Positions 25,281-33,781 of a stretch of DNA of 39,789 bases are shown one piece after another. Origin of the DNA: Bacteroidales bacterium (GTDB taxonomy: Bacteria > Bacteroidota > Bacteroidia > Bacteroidales > UBA932); assembly GCA_017429205.1 (NCBI GenBank), contig JAFRPH010000024.1, forward strand, positions 1-39,789. The letters run 5' to 3'. Numbering within the stretch: position 1 is the stretch's first letter; every line of letters starts with the position of its first letter. Position numbers and translations under genes: made by a program. A model generated the notes under the pieces. It ran no database searches, was not told where the DNA came from, and saw nothing but the letters and a program-made list of their open reading frames with translations.

Positions 25281-26855
25281 TCAATGCCAGGCTTCGGCGA
25301 TGTCCTCTTTCCAATTCCAGCCGCGGTGGTCGTAGAGCTGCGTCATTTTCTCCAATCTGGGGAGGAACGCATCCAGGTCCTTCGGGGCACCCCATTGCAG
25401 TTCCGCGAGCGCGGCGATGCGGGGCAGCATTTCCCATTCCATCTTGGTGGAATCGGCGACCCATTCGGTCCAGATGCACCCTTCGGCTCCGATGACATTC
25501 TTCCGCTCCGTCTCGGAAAGCTCGGCCGGAACGACCTCCAGGCTATATACGCGGTCGATGCTTTCCCGTCCGGTCAGACGGTTCCACCGGGGATTGCTGA
25601 AATACAGATGCTGGATGGGACAGGTGACGGTCGGGTGCCCTTCGCGGGCGGAGCGGAGCGCGGCTTTCGGGGAAGTCCATGCCAGGACCGTGACATCCGG
25701 GGCCGGCGTCCCTTCCAGGATCTCATCCCACCCCATCATGTCCCGGCCGCGGGCCCGGAGCACCTCCTGCATCTGTTCCATGAACCAAGTCTGAAGACGG
25801 TTCTCCTTGCTTTTTCCCGGCAGGTCCTTCAAGCCGAGCTCACGGATCCGGGCCTGGCAGTCCGGACAGGATTCCCAGCGTTCTTTCGGACATTCGTCCC
25901 CTCCCAGGTGGATGTACTGCGACGGGAAGATGTCCATCACTTCCTCCAGGACGGCTTTTGCGAAGTCCAGAGTCGCGTCCTTTCCGGGGCAGAGCACGTC
26001 GGCAAACACGCCGAAACGCTCCGCGACGGCATAAGGACCGCCTGTACAACCCAGTTCGGGATAGGAAGCGAGCGCCGCGAGCATGTGGCCGGGCATGTCG
26101 ATTTCCGGGATGACCGTGATCTGCCGGTCGGCCGCGTAGCGGACCAGGTGTTCCATCTCCTCCCGGGTGTAATGACCCTGGACGGGAATGGTGTCGAACT
26201 GGGTCGAACCCGGCTCCAGGATGCTCCGGGAACGATAGGAGCCGACCTCCGTCAGGCGCGGATAGGCCGGAACCGGGATCCGCCATCCCTGGTCCTCGGT
26301 CAGGTGCCAGTGGAAGACGTTGATCCCGTGCAGGGCCATGATATCCAGGAGTTCTTCCAGATAGCCGATGTCGAAATAGTGACGACCGACATCCACCATG
26401 AACCCGCGGTAGGAGAAAGCCGGGGTATCCTGGACCGTCGCTGCCGGGAGGGCGGGACGGCCTTGGGGATGGACAGGGAGGGCTTTGTACAGGGTCTGCG
26501 TTCCGTAGAAGACCCCTTTCCCGCTGCCTCCGGTGATGTGGATGCCGTTTTTCCGGCACTGGATCCGGTAGCCTTCTTCGGGAAGGGTCGGGTCGATGGA
26601 AAGGACGATCCGTCCCTTTTCCGACAGGGCCGGTTTCATCCCCGTGGCTTCTTCCAGTGCTTCGGAGAGCAGCCGGGCAGTCGTTTCCAGTTCCCGGGGT
26701 GCCTGGATGGCCGTCCGGGGAGAAAACACGAAGGGGGCGCCTTCCTCGACCGTGATCTCTTTCGGCAGGGGGCTGACGGCGAAATCACCCAGGACGGGAT
26801 CCGGGGCGCAAGCCGCCGTTGCAAGCAGGATGGCTATGAGAGGATGGAATTTCAT
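25281..26855 (-). CDS. GH20 beta-N-acetylhexosaminidase lipoprotein
   Basis: GH20 enzymes release terminal beta-GlcNAc or beta-GalNAc by substrate-assisted catalysis. The 524-residue protein has signal MKFHPLIAILLATAAC (lipobox Cys16) and an N-terminal GH20b domain (VSPLPKEITVEEGAPFVF to GGSGKGVFYGTQTLYKAL). The catalytic barrel follows: YRGFMVDVGRHYF, INVFHWHLTEDQGWRIPVPAYP, TVIPEIDMPGHMLA and the catalytic pair D320-E321 in IHLGGDECPKERW, then AEGCIWTEW. It overlaps the upstream sulfatase by 4 bp. In this context it probably trims GlcNAc uncovered by the sulfatases. Confidence 0.96.
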   Translation of the reverse strand: MKFHPLIAILLATAACAPDPVLGDFAVSPLPKEITVEEGAPFVFSPRTAIQAPRELETTARLLSEALEEATGMKPALSEKGRIVLSIDPTLPEEGYRIQCRKNGIHITGGSGKGVFYGTQTLYKALPVHPQGRPALPAATVQDTPAFSYRGFMVDVGRHYFDIGYLEELLDIMALHGINVFHWHLTEDQGWRIPVPAYPRLTEVGSYRSRSILEPGSTQFDTIPVQGHYTREEMEHLVRYAADRQITVIPEIDMPGHMLAALASYPELGCTGGPYAVAERFGVFADVLCPGKDATLDFAKAVLEEVMDIFPSQYIHLGGDECPKERWESCPDCQARIRELGLKDLPGKSKENRLQTWFMEQMQEVLRARGRDMMGWDEILEGTPAPDVTVLAWTSPKAALRSAREGHPTVTCPIQHLYFSNPRWNRLTGRESIDRVYSLEVVPAELSETERKNVIGAEGCIWTEWVADSTKMEWEMLPRIAALAELQWGAPKDLDAFLPRLEKMTQLYDHRGWNWKEDIAEAWH

Positions 26856-28531
26856 AAGGTTTGTTCAATCGGATCCTGATACAGCTTCTGCAGCCGGTGC
26901 AGTTCATCGAGCAGTTCCTTCGTGACGGCTTCCGTCCCGGGTTCCCCGTAGATGTTGTGAAGCTGCAACGGATCTTGTTCCAAGTCAAACAGTTCCCACT
27001 CGTCGATGTCGTTGTAGAAGTGCATCAGACTGTAGCGTTCCGTCCGGACGCCATAGTGGCGGCGGACCGAATGCTCGGCCGGATACTCGTAGAAATGGTA
27101 GTAGAGCGACCGGCGCCATCCCTTCCCTTCGGAGGTCATCACGTTCGCCGGCTTTTCTCCCCGCAGGAGAGGCAGGAAACTCTCGCCCTGGATGTCATCC
27201 GGGACAGGCAGGCCGGCCATCTCCAGGATCGTGGGAGCGTAGTCGATGTTCTGGATGAACTCGTCGATGTCGTTGGAGCGGTGTCCGAAGCCGGCTCCCA
27301 GGACCCGGGTGCGGCCCTTGGCCGCCTTCACGGGCTTCCCGCCCGGCATCCTGATCAGGAACGGTGTCCGGAAGCTCTCCTCGTACATGAACCGCTTGTC
27401 GAAATACCCGTGTTCGCCCATGTAGAACCCCTGGTCGGAGGTATAGATCACGACGGTATTCTCCAGCAGGCCATGCTTTTCGAGGTACTCATAGACCCGG
27501 CCCACATTCCGGTCCACGGATCGGATGACGCTGCAGTAGTCCCGCATGTAGCGCTGGTATTTCCACTCATACAGGGCTTTCCCGGAAAGGTTGTCCCGCT
27601 TGAACTGCGCGATGATCGGGTCGTAGTACGCATCCCAGACGGCCTGCTGCTCCGCGTCCATCCGGCCTTCCACGGTCTCGCCGGGAGCGAGGTCCTGCCG
27701 GTACAGGCTGCGGCCGTATTCCTCCAGCCACGGCTGTTCCGGAGTATGGATCTCGTTTTCCCGGTCCGCCATCTTCAGGTCGTAGATGATGTTCATGTCG
27801 GCGAGGATGCTCATTTCCTGCTTGGCGGCGGCTTCGCGGGTGGCGTAGTCGTCATAGAAGGTTTCCGGAAGCGGGAAGGTGACCTCGTCGAAACTCCCCA
27901 GGTCCTGCAGGTCCGGCATCCAGCTGCGGTGCGGGGCCTTGTAGTGGAGGAACAGGCAGAAAGGTTTGTCGGCATCCCGATGCTCCAACCATTCGAAGGC
28001 CACGTCCGTCGTGATGTCCGTGGAATAGCCGGGGCGGACGACCTTTTCCCCGTTCCGGATGAATACCGGGTTGTAGTAATCTCCCTGTCCGGTGAGGATG
28101 TCCCAGTAATCGAATCCCGTGGGATCGCTCACCAGGTGCCATTTCCCGACCATCGCCGTCTGGTATCCGCCCGCCTGCAGCAACTTCGGCAGTGTCTGCT
28201 GGCTGCCGTCGAAGATGCCGTGCTCGTTGTTCGTGAAACCGTTGGCATGACTGTGCTTGCCGGTCAGCAGGCAGGCCCGGGAGGGTCCGCTCAGGGAATT
28301 TGCGACAAAACTGTTTGTGAAGCGGGCCCCTTCCTCGGCCAGACGGTCGATGTTGGGGGTCCGCATGAACCGCTGGTCATACGCGCTTATGGTCTGGTAG
28401 GCGTGGTCGTCACACATGATGTAAACGACATTCAGCGGCTTTTCGGGCTTTTTCTTTGCTTGGGAACAGGAGACTGCGGCCGCCGTGGCCGCAGCTCCTG
28501 TCAACATCAGAAAGAGTCTGGGGGCGTCCAT
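26852..28531 (-). CDS. Serine-type sulfatase resembling GlcNAc-6-O-sulfatase (S1_11-like)
   Basis: This 559-residue sulfatase has signal MDAPRLFLMLTGAAATAAAVSC (Cys22), metal ligands in VVYIMCDDHAYQTISAY, and the maturation motif S81-G-P-S-R in NSLSGPSRACLLTGKHSHANG. AMVGKWHL, FLHYKAPHRSWMP, YTSDQGFYMGEHGYFDKRFMYEESFRTP and the C-terminal YGVRTERYSLMHFY are also present. This pattern matches the S1_11 group, which contains GlcNAc-6-sulfatases of gut Bacteroides. The assignment is by resemblance only. The ATG at 28531 shares a base with the susD stop (TAATG), so translation is coupled; an ATG eight codons upstream is less likely because it lies within susD. Confidence 0.88.
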   Translation of the reverse strand: MDAPRLFLMLTGAAATAAAVSCSQAKKKPEKPLNVVYIMCDDHAYQTISAYDQRFMRTPNIDRLAEEGARFTNSFVANSLSGPSRACLLTGKHSHANGFTNNEHGIFDGSQQTLPKLLQAGGYQTAMVGKWHLVSDPTGFDYWDILTGQGDYYNPVFIRNGEKVVRPGYSTDITTDVAFEWLEHRDADKPFCLFLHYKAPHRSWMPDLQDLGSFDEVTFPLPETFYDDYATREAAAKQEMSILADMNIIYDLKMADRENEIHTPEQPWLEEYGRSLYRQDLAPGETVEGRMDAEQQAVWDAYYDPIIAQFKRDNLSGKALYEWKYQRYMRDYCSVIRSVDRNVGRVYEYLEKHGLLENTVVIYTSDQGFYMGEHGYFDKRFMYEESFRTPFLIRMPGGKPVKAAKGRTRVLGAGFGHRSNDIDEFIQNIDYAPTILEMAGLPVPDDIQGESFLPLLRGEKPANVMTSEGKGWRRSLYYHFYEYPAEHSVRRHYGVRTERYSLMHFYNDIDEWELFDLEQDPLQLHNIYGEPGTEAVTKELLDELHRLQKLYQDPIEQTL

Positions 28532-30339
28532 TACCAACCGGGATTCTGCTGCCACTTGTTCCCCGTAAGCGTCAGGAGGCGCTGCTGGAACGGAAGCAGG
28601 TAGTCTCTGTTTTCCTTGAACTGGTATCCGCCGCTCATCGTGCCCGGAGGGATGGGGATGATGTAGCGCCGGGCATCGCCGGCCACACCGGTGAGGAACA
28701 GGTTGTTCCCGGAATCCTGGTCATAGACCAGTTCGCTGAAATTGTCCCGCAGGGTCGGGAGGTTGCTGCCCGTGAAAAGGGCTCCTTCGGGCGTCCAGTT
28801 CACCAACAGGACATCGGCTGCGGCCCAACGGGCGATATCGTAGAAGCGGCGGCCTTCCAGGGCCTGTTCCACGCGGCGCTCACGACGGACTGCCTGGATG
28901 TACTTGTTCAGGCTCCGGAACGGATAATCGGCTTCGGTGTTGTACTCGCGGTCGAAATCCATCGCCGGCATGCCCACGCGGTCGCGGAGCGGCTTCAAGG
29001 CAGCGATGATCCGGGATTCGTTGCCGGCGCCGTCCAGCTCGGCCAGTGCTTCGGCGTAGTTCAGCAGGACATCGGCATAGCGAACCTGGATGGCCGGCGT
29101 AGCACCCTTGTATTCCGCTTCCAGATTTCCGGTATAGTCGATCTGGACGTGCTTGAGGATGGCATAGCCTGTCGTGTTGTGATGGTGGCCTTCGGCAAAG
29201 AGCGGAGGTGCCGGCATTCCTTCCTGCATGTCCGGACGCAGGACCTGGCCGGGCATGGCGACGGTCTGGGCGAGGCGAGGGTCACGCACCGTGGGCAGAA
29301 GCTCCTGTCCGTAAACGACCTGCGCGGCTTCCCGCTCGGCCTTGGTGTAAGGTCTTCCGTCGATGGACAGGTAGTCGTTCACCAGGGAAGAAGTGACACC
29401 GACGCCACCGCCGCCCTTGTTCAGATAGCGGTCCACGTTGTTGCCCACGAGGTCTCCGTCGTAACGCTTGTACCAGAGCACTTCCTTGTTGTTGTCCAGA
29501 TTCGTGGTCTGGAACACGACCCGGTAGTCGTCGTTGGTCTTTCCCGTGTTGTGGATGGCCCATACGCCACGGTCCATGACGGCTTTGGCGGCTTCGGCCG
29601 CGGTCCGCAGATAGGACTGGATCTTGTCATCGGTGACGGTCTTGTCGTAGAAGGCGTCGTTCTTGGCCTTGTGGTATTTTTCCCACGTGCCTTCGAACAG
29701 GGCGACCTCGCTTTTCAGCGCGCGGGCGACATCGCGGTGGACGCGCATCGTGGCGGCGCTGTTCTGTTCATTGAGGAGGCTGATGGCCTCATCCAGGTCC
29801 TCCAGGATGAAGTCGGTCACGGCCGTGCGTGAGTCTTGGCCCACCTGCATGGCTTCCAGGTCCGGATTCAGCGGTTCCTTCACGATGGCGACCCCGCCAT
29901 AATCCTTGAGCAGCTGATAATAGTACCAGGCGCGGAAATAGTAGGCCTCGCCGATGAGCTGGTTGTAGTTGCCCGTCTTGTCGCAGTTGTCCTTGTTGTT
30001 CAGCAGGAAATTGACATTGCGGATGCGGGTATAGGCGCTCAGGGAAACGGCGTTGCCGATGGAAAGGGCGCCGTTGATGCGGGCGACCGGTGCCGAAGCG
30101 GCCATGTTGTCGCTATAGGTGTCCGATCCAGCGATATGGTTGCCGCCGCCCATGCCGAAATCCTGTGTGCGGACGGCTGTCTCGTAAAACTGGTTGATGT
30201 AATTCTGGATTTCACCGGTGGACCGGAACGGGTTATTCGTGGAAAGCACGCCTTCCGGGTCCTTGTCCAGCTTGAAGCAGGCCGTTGCGGCCGTCATGAT
30301 GGCCAGTACAGTCAGTATATTGCGTAGTTTCATGATCAT
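28531..30339 (-). CDS. SusD-like glycan-binding lipoprotein
   Basis: SusD-like proteins form the lid of the SusC pore and bind the incoming glycan at the cell surface. The 602-residue product has a lipoprotein signal (LRNILTVLAIMTAATAC, Cys21) and the RagB/SusD architecture: helical TPR-like segments (LIGEAYYFRAWYYYQLLKDYGG), the RYADVLLNYAEALAEL motif and the C-terminal RRERRVEQALEGRRFYDIARW block ending in IPIPPGTMSGGYQ and QNPGW. It follows susC by 7 bp. An ATG two codons later (30333) is an alternative start. Confidence 0.96.
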   Translation of the reverse strand: MIMKLRNILTVLAIMTAATACFKLDKDPEGVLSTNNPFRSTGEIQNYINQFYETAVRTQDFGMGGGNHIAGSDTYSDNMAASAPVARINGALSIGNAVSLSAYTRIRNVNFLLNNKDNCDKTGNYNQLIGEAYYFRAWYYYQLLKDYGGVAIVKEPLNPDLEAMQVGQDSRTAVTDFILEDLDEAISLLNEQNSAATMRVHRDVARALKSEVALFEGTWEKYHKAKNDAFYDKTVTDDKIQSYLRTAAEAAKAVMDRGVWAIHNTGKTNDDYRVVFQTTNLDNNKEVLWYKRYDGDLVGNNVDRYLNKGGGGVGVTSSLVNDYLSIDGRPYTKAEREAAQVVYGQELLPTVRDPRLAQTVAMPGQVLRPDMQEGMPAPPLFAEGHHHNTTGYAILKHVQIDYTGNLEAEYKGATPAIQVRYADVLLNYAEALAELDGAGNESRIIAALKPLRDRVGMPAMDFDREYNTEADYPFRSLNKYIQAVRRERRVEQALEGRRFYDIARWAAADVLLVNWTPEGALFTGSNLPTLRDNFSELVYDQDSGNNLFLTGVAGDARRYIIPIPPGTMSGGYQFKENRDYLLPFQQRLLTLTGNKWQQNPGW

Positions 30340-30346
30340 GGAGCGT

Positions 30347-33300
30347 TTAGAAGTTGACGACGATACCTACGGAAACGGTCTTGTTCATCGGATAGCTCTT
30401 ACCGGCGTCTGAAGCGCCACGGTTGGCATTACCGCCGTTATAGGAATTATAGGTGAAGATGGCTTCCGGATCGAAGATCGTGGACAGTTTGGTGAAAGTC
30501 AGGAGATTTTCTCCCGTCACGTACAACTGGGCCTTGCTCAGGCCGATTTTGCCGATCAACGACTGCGGAAGGTCATAGGACAGGGTGACGGTCTTCAGGC
30601 GGAGGTATGCGGCATTCTGCAGGTAACGGTCGCTGCACTGCTTCTGCTTGCTCTGGTAGGTGCCCACGCCGCCGGCGTTGTGGATGTACGGTTTGGGATA
30701 ATAGGCGTTGGGATTGTCTTCCCGCCAGTAGTCCATGTGCTCCTTGAGCACGGTCACCTGGGCATAAGGTCCGAAGCCCCAGAAATAGAGGGAGCTCGAA
30801 GGGTCATAGTCGCGCTTGCCCACGCCCTGGAACAGGAAGTTCAGGCCGATACCCTTCCACCAGACGGATCCGTTGATCGTGTAGTTGTAGCGGGGAGTGG
30901 TGTTGCCGATAACGGTGAAGTCTCCCATGTCACCCAGGGTATTGCTGCCCTTGTTGATCTTGCCGTCCCCGTTCAGGTCGATGTATTTCACATCGCCGGG
31001 CGTCCACTTCGTCGCGCTGATGAAGGAGTGGTCCAAGGCATTGAAGGCATCCGCCTCGGCCTGGTTCTGGATGAGGCCGTCTGCCCGGTATCCCCAGATC
31101 TCGCCGACGCTCTTCCCCTCATACCAGCTGCCGGCAGGATCGGTTCCGGTCGGGTTGGAATACTTGGTGACGACGGCCGTGGCGTCCGACACGGAACCGC
31201 CGATGGAGTAGTTGAAGTCGCGTCCGGCGTGGCCCCGGTAGTTGATGGCGAATTCCCAACCCCGGTTACGCATGTTCGCGTTGTTGGTCTGGGGCGCGCT
31301 GGCACCGAAGATGTCCGGATAGTCTTCGCCCGGGCCCAGCATGTCGCGCGTGTCGCGCTGGAACAGGTCGAAGGAGCCGGTGAGGGCGTTCCCGAAGAAG
31401 CCGAAATCCAGACCGACATTCTGGTTCAACACCTTTTCCCAGGTGGTGAGAGGATTCACCACGCCGGGAGCCTGGGTGTAGGAATGGCGTCCGTCGGAGT
31501 AAATGTAACTGCCCAGACCGGAACTCATGCTCATGGTGGAGGCGAAAGTATAGGTCGCGGCTCCTGCCTGGTTGCCCAGCAGACCGTAGGAGGCCCGGAG
31601 TTTCAGGTTGGAAAGCCAGCCGGAAGCGGACTGCAGGAACGGTTCCTTGTGAATGTTCCAACCGGCGGAAACGGACGGGAAGAAGCCCCAGCGGTGGTCG
31701 GCGGCGAAACGGGAAGATCCGTCGTAACGGCCGTTCAGTTCCAGCAGATACCGGCCGTCATAGTCGTAATTGATGCGCCCGAAGTAGCCGCGGGTGGCCC
31801 ACCCGTAACGGGTATCCGTAATGGTCTGGTCGCCATTGCCCATGGTGACGCTGGGCGTGGCCGTGGTGTAAAGGCCGGTGATGGCGTTCTTGATGTAGGC
31901 GTAGTGGTAGTCCTCTTCCTGATAGCCGGCCAGCAGCGCGAAGTTGCTCTTTTCGCCCAGCGTGAAGGAATAATTGGTGTAGAGGCTGATGCTCTGGTAG
32001 TTGGTGTTCGTATTGGACCGGGTATATTTTCCGTCCTTGGGAATGCCCAGCTCGGAACGTCCGCCCTTGACGGTGGTCACTCCGTCCATCATGTAGATGT
32101 CCGGCGCGATGGCCACGGCTTCGTAATTGTTGACACCCAACCGGTAGGTGTAGTCCAGATTGATGAACCAGTTCTTGACAGGCTGGATCTGCAGCCCGGG
32201 GGTAATGTCCAGACGGTCGCGCTTGGTGGTCGTGTAAGTACCGCTCTGGAGGTAGGGGATCATCGTAAATTCCACATAGTGGCCATTGTCATCCATGTAG
32301 TGTTTCGTGGAGAACTCACGGGCCAGGGTGTGGTAGAAGCCATAGCCGATGGCACCGTCCCCGAACGGACTGTCGGTCTGTCCATGGACGAATTTGGTGC
32401 TGAACATGAGCTTGAGCCAGTCGGTGACCTGGGCTTGCGTGTTGGCATTCACGTTGAAACGCTTGTAGCCCATATCGGCGAAGCGCAGCGCACCGTCTTC
32501 GTCATACATGCCGCCGCTCACATAGTACTGGACTTTCTTGCTTCCTCCGCGGATGGACAGGTTGTGGTTGTGCTTGAGTGCCCAGTCCTTGTAGTGGAGC
32601 TTGAAGTAGTCGGTGTTGCCGAGGCCTTTTTCCGAGTTCTCGAAGGACGACGGGTTGGCCGTGGGATTGTTGCGGATCTCCGCCCACGGGTCGGCGGACG
32701 GATCTCCGTCGATGAACCGTTGCAGGTCGGCGATCTTTTCGTCGGAATACTTTCGGGGTGCATTGGCATTGGCGGCGCCGTCGTTCCAGAAATGGGCGAA
32801 ATCCACGGAACTGGCCATGGTCGGAAGCTTGGTCGGTGCGTTCCATCCGACATTGCCGGAATAGCTGATGACGGGCTTCCCGTCGGCTCCGCGCTTGGTC
32901 GTGACCAGGATGACACCGTAGGCGGCCCGGGCTCCGTAGATGGCGGCGGAGGCGGCGTCCTTGAGGACGGAAATGCTCTCGATATCATTGGGGTTGACAT
33001 CCTGGAGGCTCATCTCGACGCCATCCACGAGGATATAGGGATTGCCGGTATCGCTCAGGTTGCCGCGTCCACGGAGGGTGATGGTCGTCGCGGCGCCCGG
33101 GGTGCCGGCCGCCGTGTTGGAGATGGTCAGGCCGGGAACCATGCCCTGAAGGGCCTGGGCGGCATCCACGACGGGACGCTGGGCGAAGTCATCTCCCTTG
33201 ACCTGGGAGACGGCGCCGGTCAGGTTGACTTTCTTCTGGACGCCGTAACCGACGACGACCGTTTCTTCCAGCATCTGCGTATCGTTCTGCAGGACCACGT

Positions 33301-33583
33301 TCAGGGGTCCGCTGTTCCAGGTGATCTCCTGGGTGACATAGCCGATGCAGGAGAAAACGAGGACGTTGCCGGGCCGGACACCGTTCAAGACGTAGGTGCC
33401 GTCGATGTCGGTGACCGTGCCGGTCTGTGTGCCCTTGACGAACACAGAGCCGCCGACGACGGTTTCACCGGATGGATCGGTAACCGTTCCCCGGACGGTC
33501 TGTGGGCCCTGTGCCAGCACGACGATGGAAGCCATGAGTGCGGCTGTCGCCGACAGGATGGCTTTGCGGAGTGTTTTAAGCAT
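30347..33583 (-). CDS. SusC-like TonB-dependent outer membrane transporter
   Basis: SusC-like porins import oligosaccharides across the outer membrane using TonB energy. The 1078-residue protein has a signal peptide (about 1-25) and a carboxypeptidase-regulatory-like beta domain (VRGTVTDPSGETVVGGSVFVKGT, 30-100). The SusC signature LEETVVVGYGVQKKVNLTGAVS (105-126) is followed by the plug with YILVDGVEMSLQDVNPNDIESISVLKDAASAAIYGARAA, and then a 22-strand barrel ending VGIVVNF with a terminal Phe. The plug lacks any N-terminal anti-sigma-interacting extension, fitting control by the neighbouring AraC-type regulator. It is the first gene of a six-gene operon. Confidence 0.97.
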   Translation of the reverse strand: MLKTLRKAILSATAALMASIVVLAQGPQTVRGTVTDPSGETVVGGSVFVKGTQTGTVTDIDGTYVLNGVRPGNVLVFSCIGYVTQEITWNSGPLNVVLQNDTQMLEETVVVGYGVQKKVNLTGAVSQVKGDDFAQRPVVDAAQALQGMVPGLTISNTAAGTPGAATTITLRGRGNLSDTGNPYILVDGVEMSLQDVNPNDIESISVLKDAASAAIYGARAAYGVILVTTKRGADGKPVISYSGNVGWNAPTKLPTMASSVDFAHFWNDGAANANAPRKYSDEKIADLQRFIDGDPSADPWAEIRNNPTANPSSFENSEKGLGNTDYFKLHYKDWALKHNHNLSIRGGSKKVQYYVSGGMYDEDGALRFADMGYKRFNVNANTQAQVTDWLKLMFSTKFVHGQTDSPFGDGAIGYGFYHTLAREFSTKHYMDDNGHYVEFTMIPYLQSGTYTTTKRDRLDITPGLQIQPVKNWFINLDYTYRLGVNNYEAVAIAPDIYMMDGVTTVKGGRSELGIPKDGKYTRSNTNTNYQSISLYTNYSFTLGEKSNFALLAGYQEEDYHYAYIKNAITGLYTTATPSVTMGNGDQTITDTRYGWATRGYFGRINYDYDGRYLLELNGRYDGSSRFAADHRWGFFPSVSAGWNIHKEPFLQSASGWLSNLKLRASYGLLGNQAGAATYTFASTMSMSSGLGSYIYSDGRHSYTQAPGVVNPLTTWEKVLNQNVGLDFGFFGNALTGSFDLFQRDTRDMLGPGEDYPDIFGASAPQTNNANMRNRGWEFAINYRGHAGRDFNYSIGGSVSDATAVVTKYSNPTGTDPAGSWYEGKSVGEIWGYRADGLIQNQAEADAFNALDHSFISATKWTPGDVKYIDLNGDGKINKGSNTLGDMGDFTVIGNTTPRYNYTINGSVWWKGIGLNFLFQGVGKRDYDPSSSLYFWGFGPYAQVTVLKEHMDYWREDNPNAYYPKPYIHNAGGVGTYQSKQKQCSDRYLQNAAYLRLKTVTLSYDLPQSLIGKIGLSKAQLYVTGENLLTFTKLSTIFDPEAIFTYNSYNGGNANRGASDAGKSYPMNKTVSVGIVVNF

Positions 33584-33631
33584 AGTGGTTTTTTTAGTTA
33601 TGGTTAGTGGATATGGGTGCGGTTATCTGCA

Positions 33632-33639
33632 CAAAGTTG
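33632..33639 (-). promoter_or_regulatory. Candidate -7 box of the susC operon
   Basis: CAACTTTG on the minus strand differs from TAnnTTTG by one base. No TTTG is found 19-21 bp upstream, which is common in activator-dependent promoters. The first operator-like repeat (33661-33674) begins about 21 bp upstream, where an activator could contact RNA polymerase. Confidence 0.4.
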
Positions 33640-33660
33640 GGAAAAACCCTGCGAAACCGA

Positions 33661-33722
33661 ATCCGATCTTGTCCGTAAATAGTCCGATTTCGTCCAAAAA
33701 TGCGAATTGGACGGATTCGGAC
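33661..33722. promoter_or_regulatory. Candidate operator: two direct and one inverted 14-bp repeat
   Basis: Plus-strand copies ATCCGATCTTGTCC (33661-33674) and GTCCGATTTCGTCC (33682-33695) agree at 11 of 14 positions and start exactly 21 bp apart. GGACGGATTCGGAC (33709-33722) is an inverted copy; its complement GTCCGAATCCGTCC agrees with the second copy at 12 of 14. They fill most of the susC-regulator intergenic region. A 21-bp direct repeat is the classic spacing for AraC-family dimers, so this is the likely binding site of the adjacent regulator. The inverted copy sits just upstream of the regulator's own -33 box. Confidence 0.65.
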
Positions 33723-33729
33723 GCGGATG

Positions 33730-33761
33730 TTTGGCTTTTCTCCGGAAAAACGCTAATTTAG
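33730..33761 (+). promoter_or_regulatory. Promoter of the AraC-type regulator
   Basis: TTTG (33730-33733), a 20-bp spacer and TAATTTAG (33754-33761, one mismatch from TAnnTTTG) form a good Bacteroidetes promoter. The predicted start near 33766 leaves about 16 nt before the ATG at 33782. Unlike the susC promoter it has a full -33, consistent with steady expression. Confidence 0.55.
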
Positions 33762-33781
33762 CCATTGCAACCACGGCTTTG

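Noticed and set aside
30680..33607. A 975-codon open frame antisense to susC
   Set aside because: No domains, and it is a codon-phase shadow of a clear SusC-like gene.
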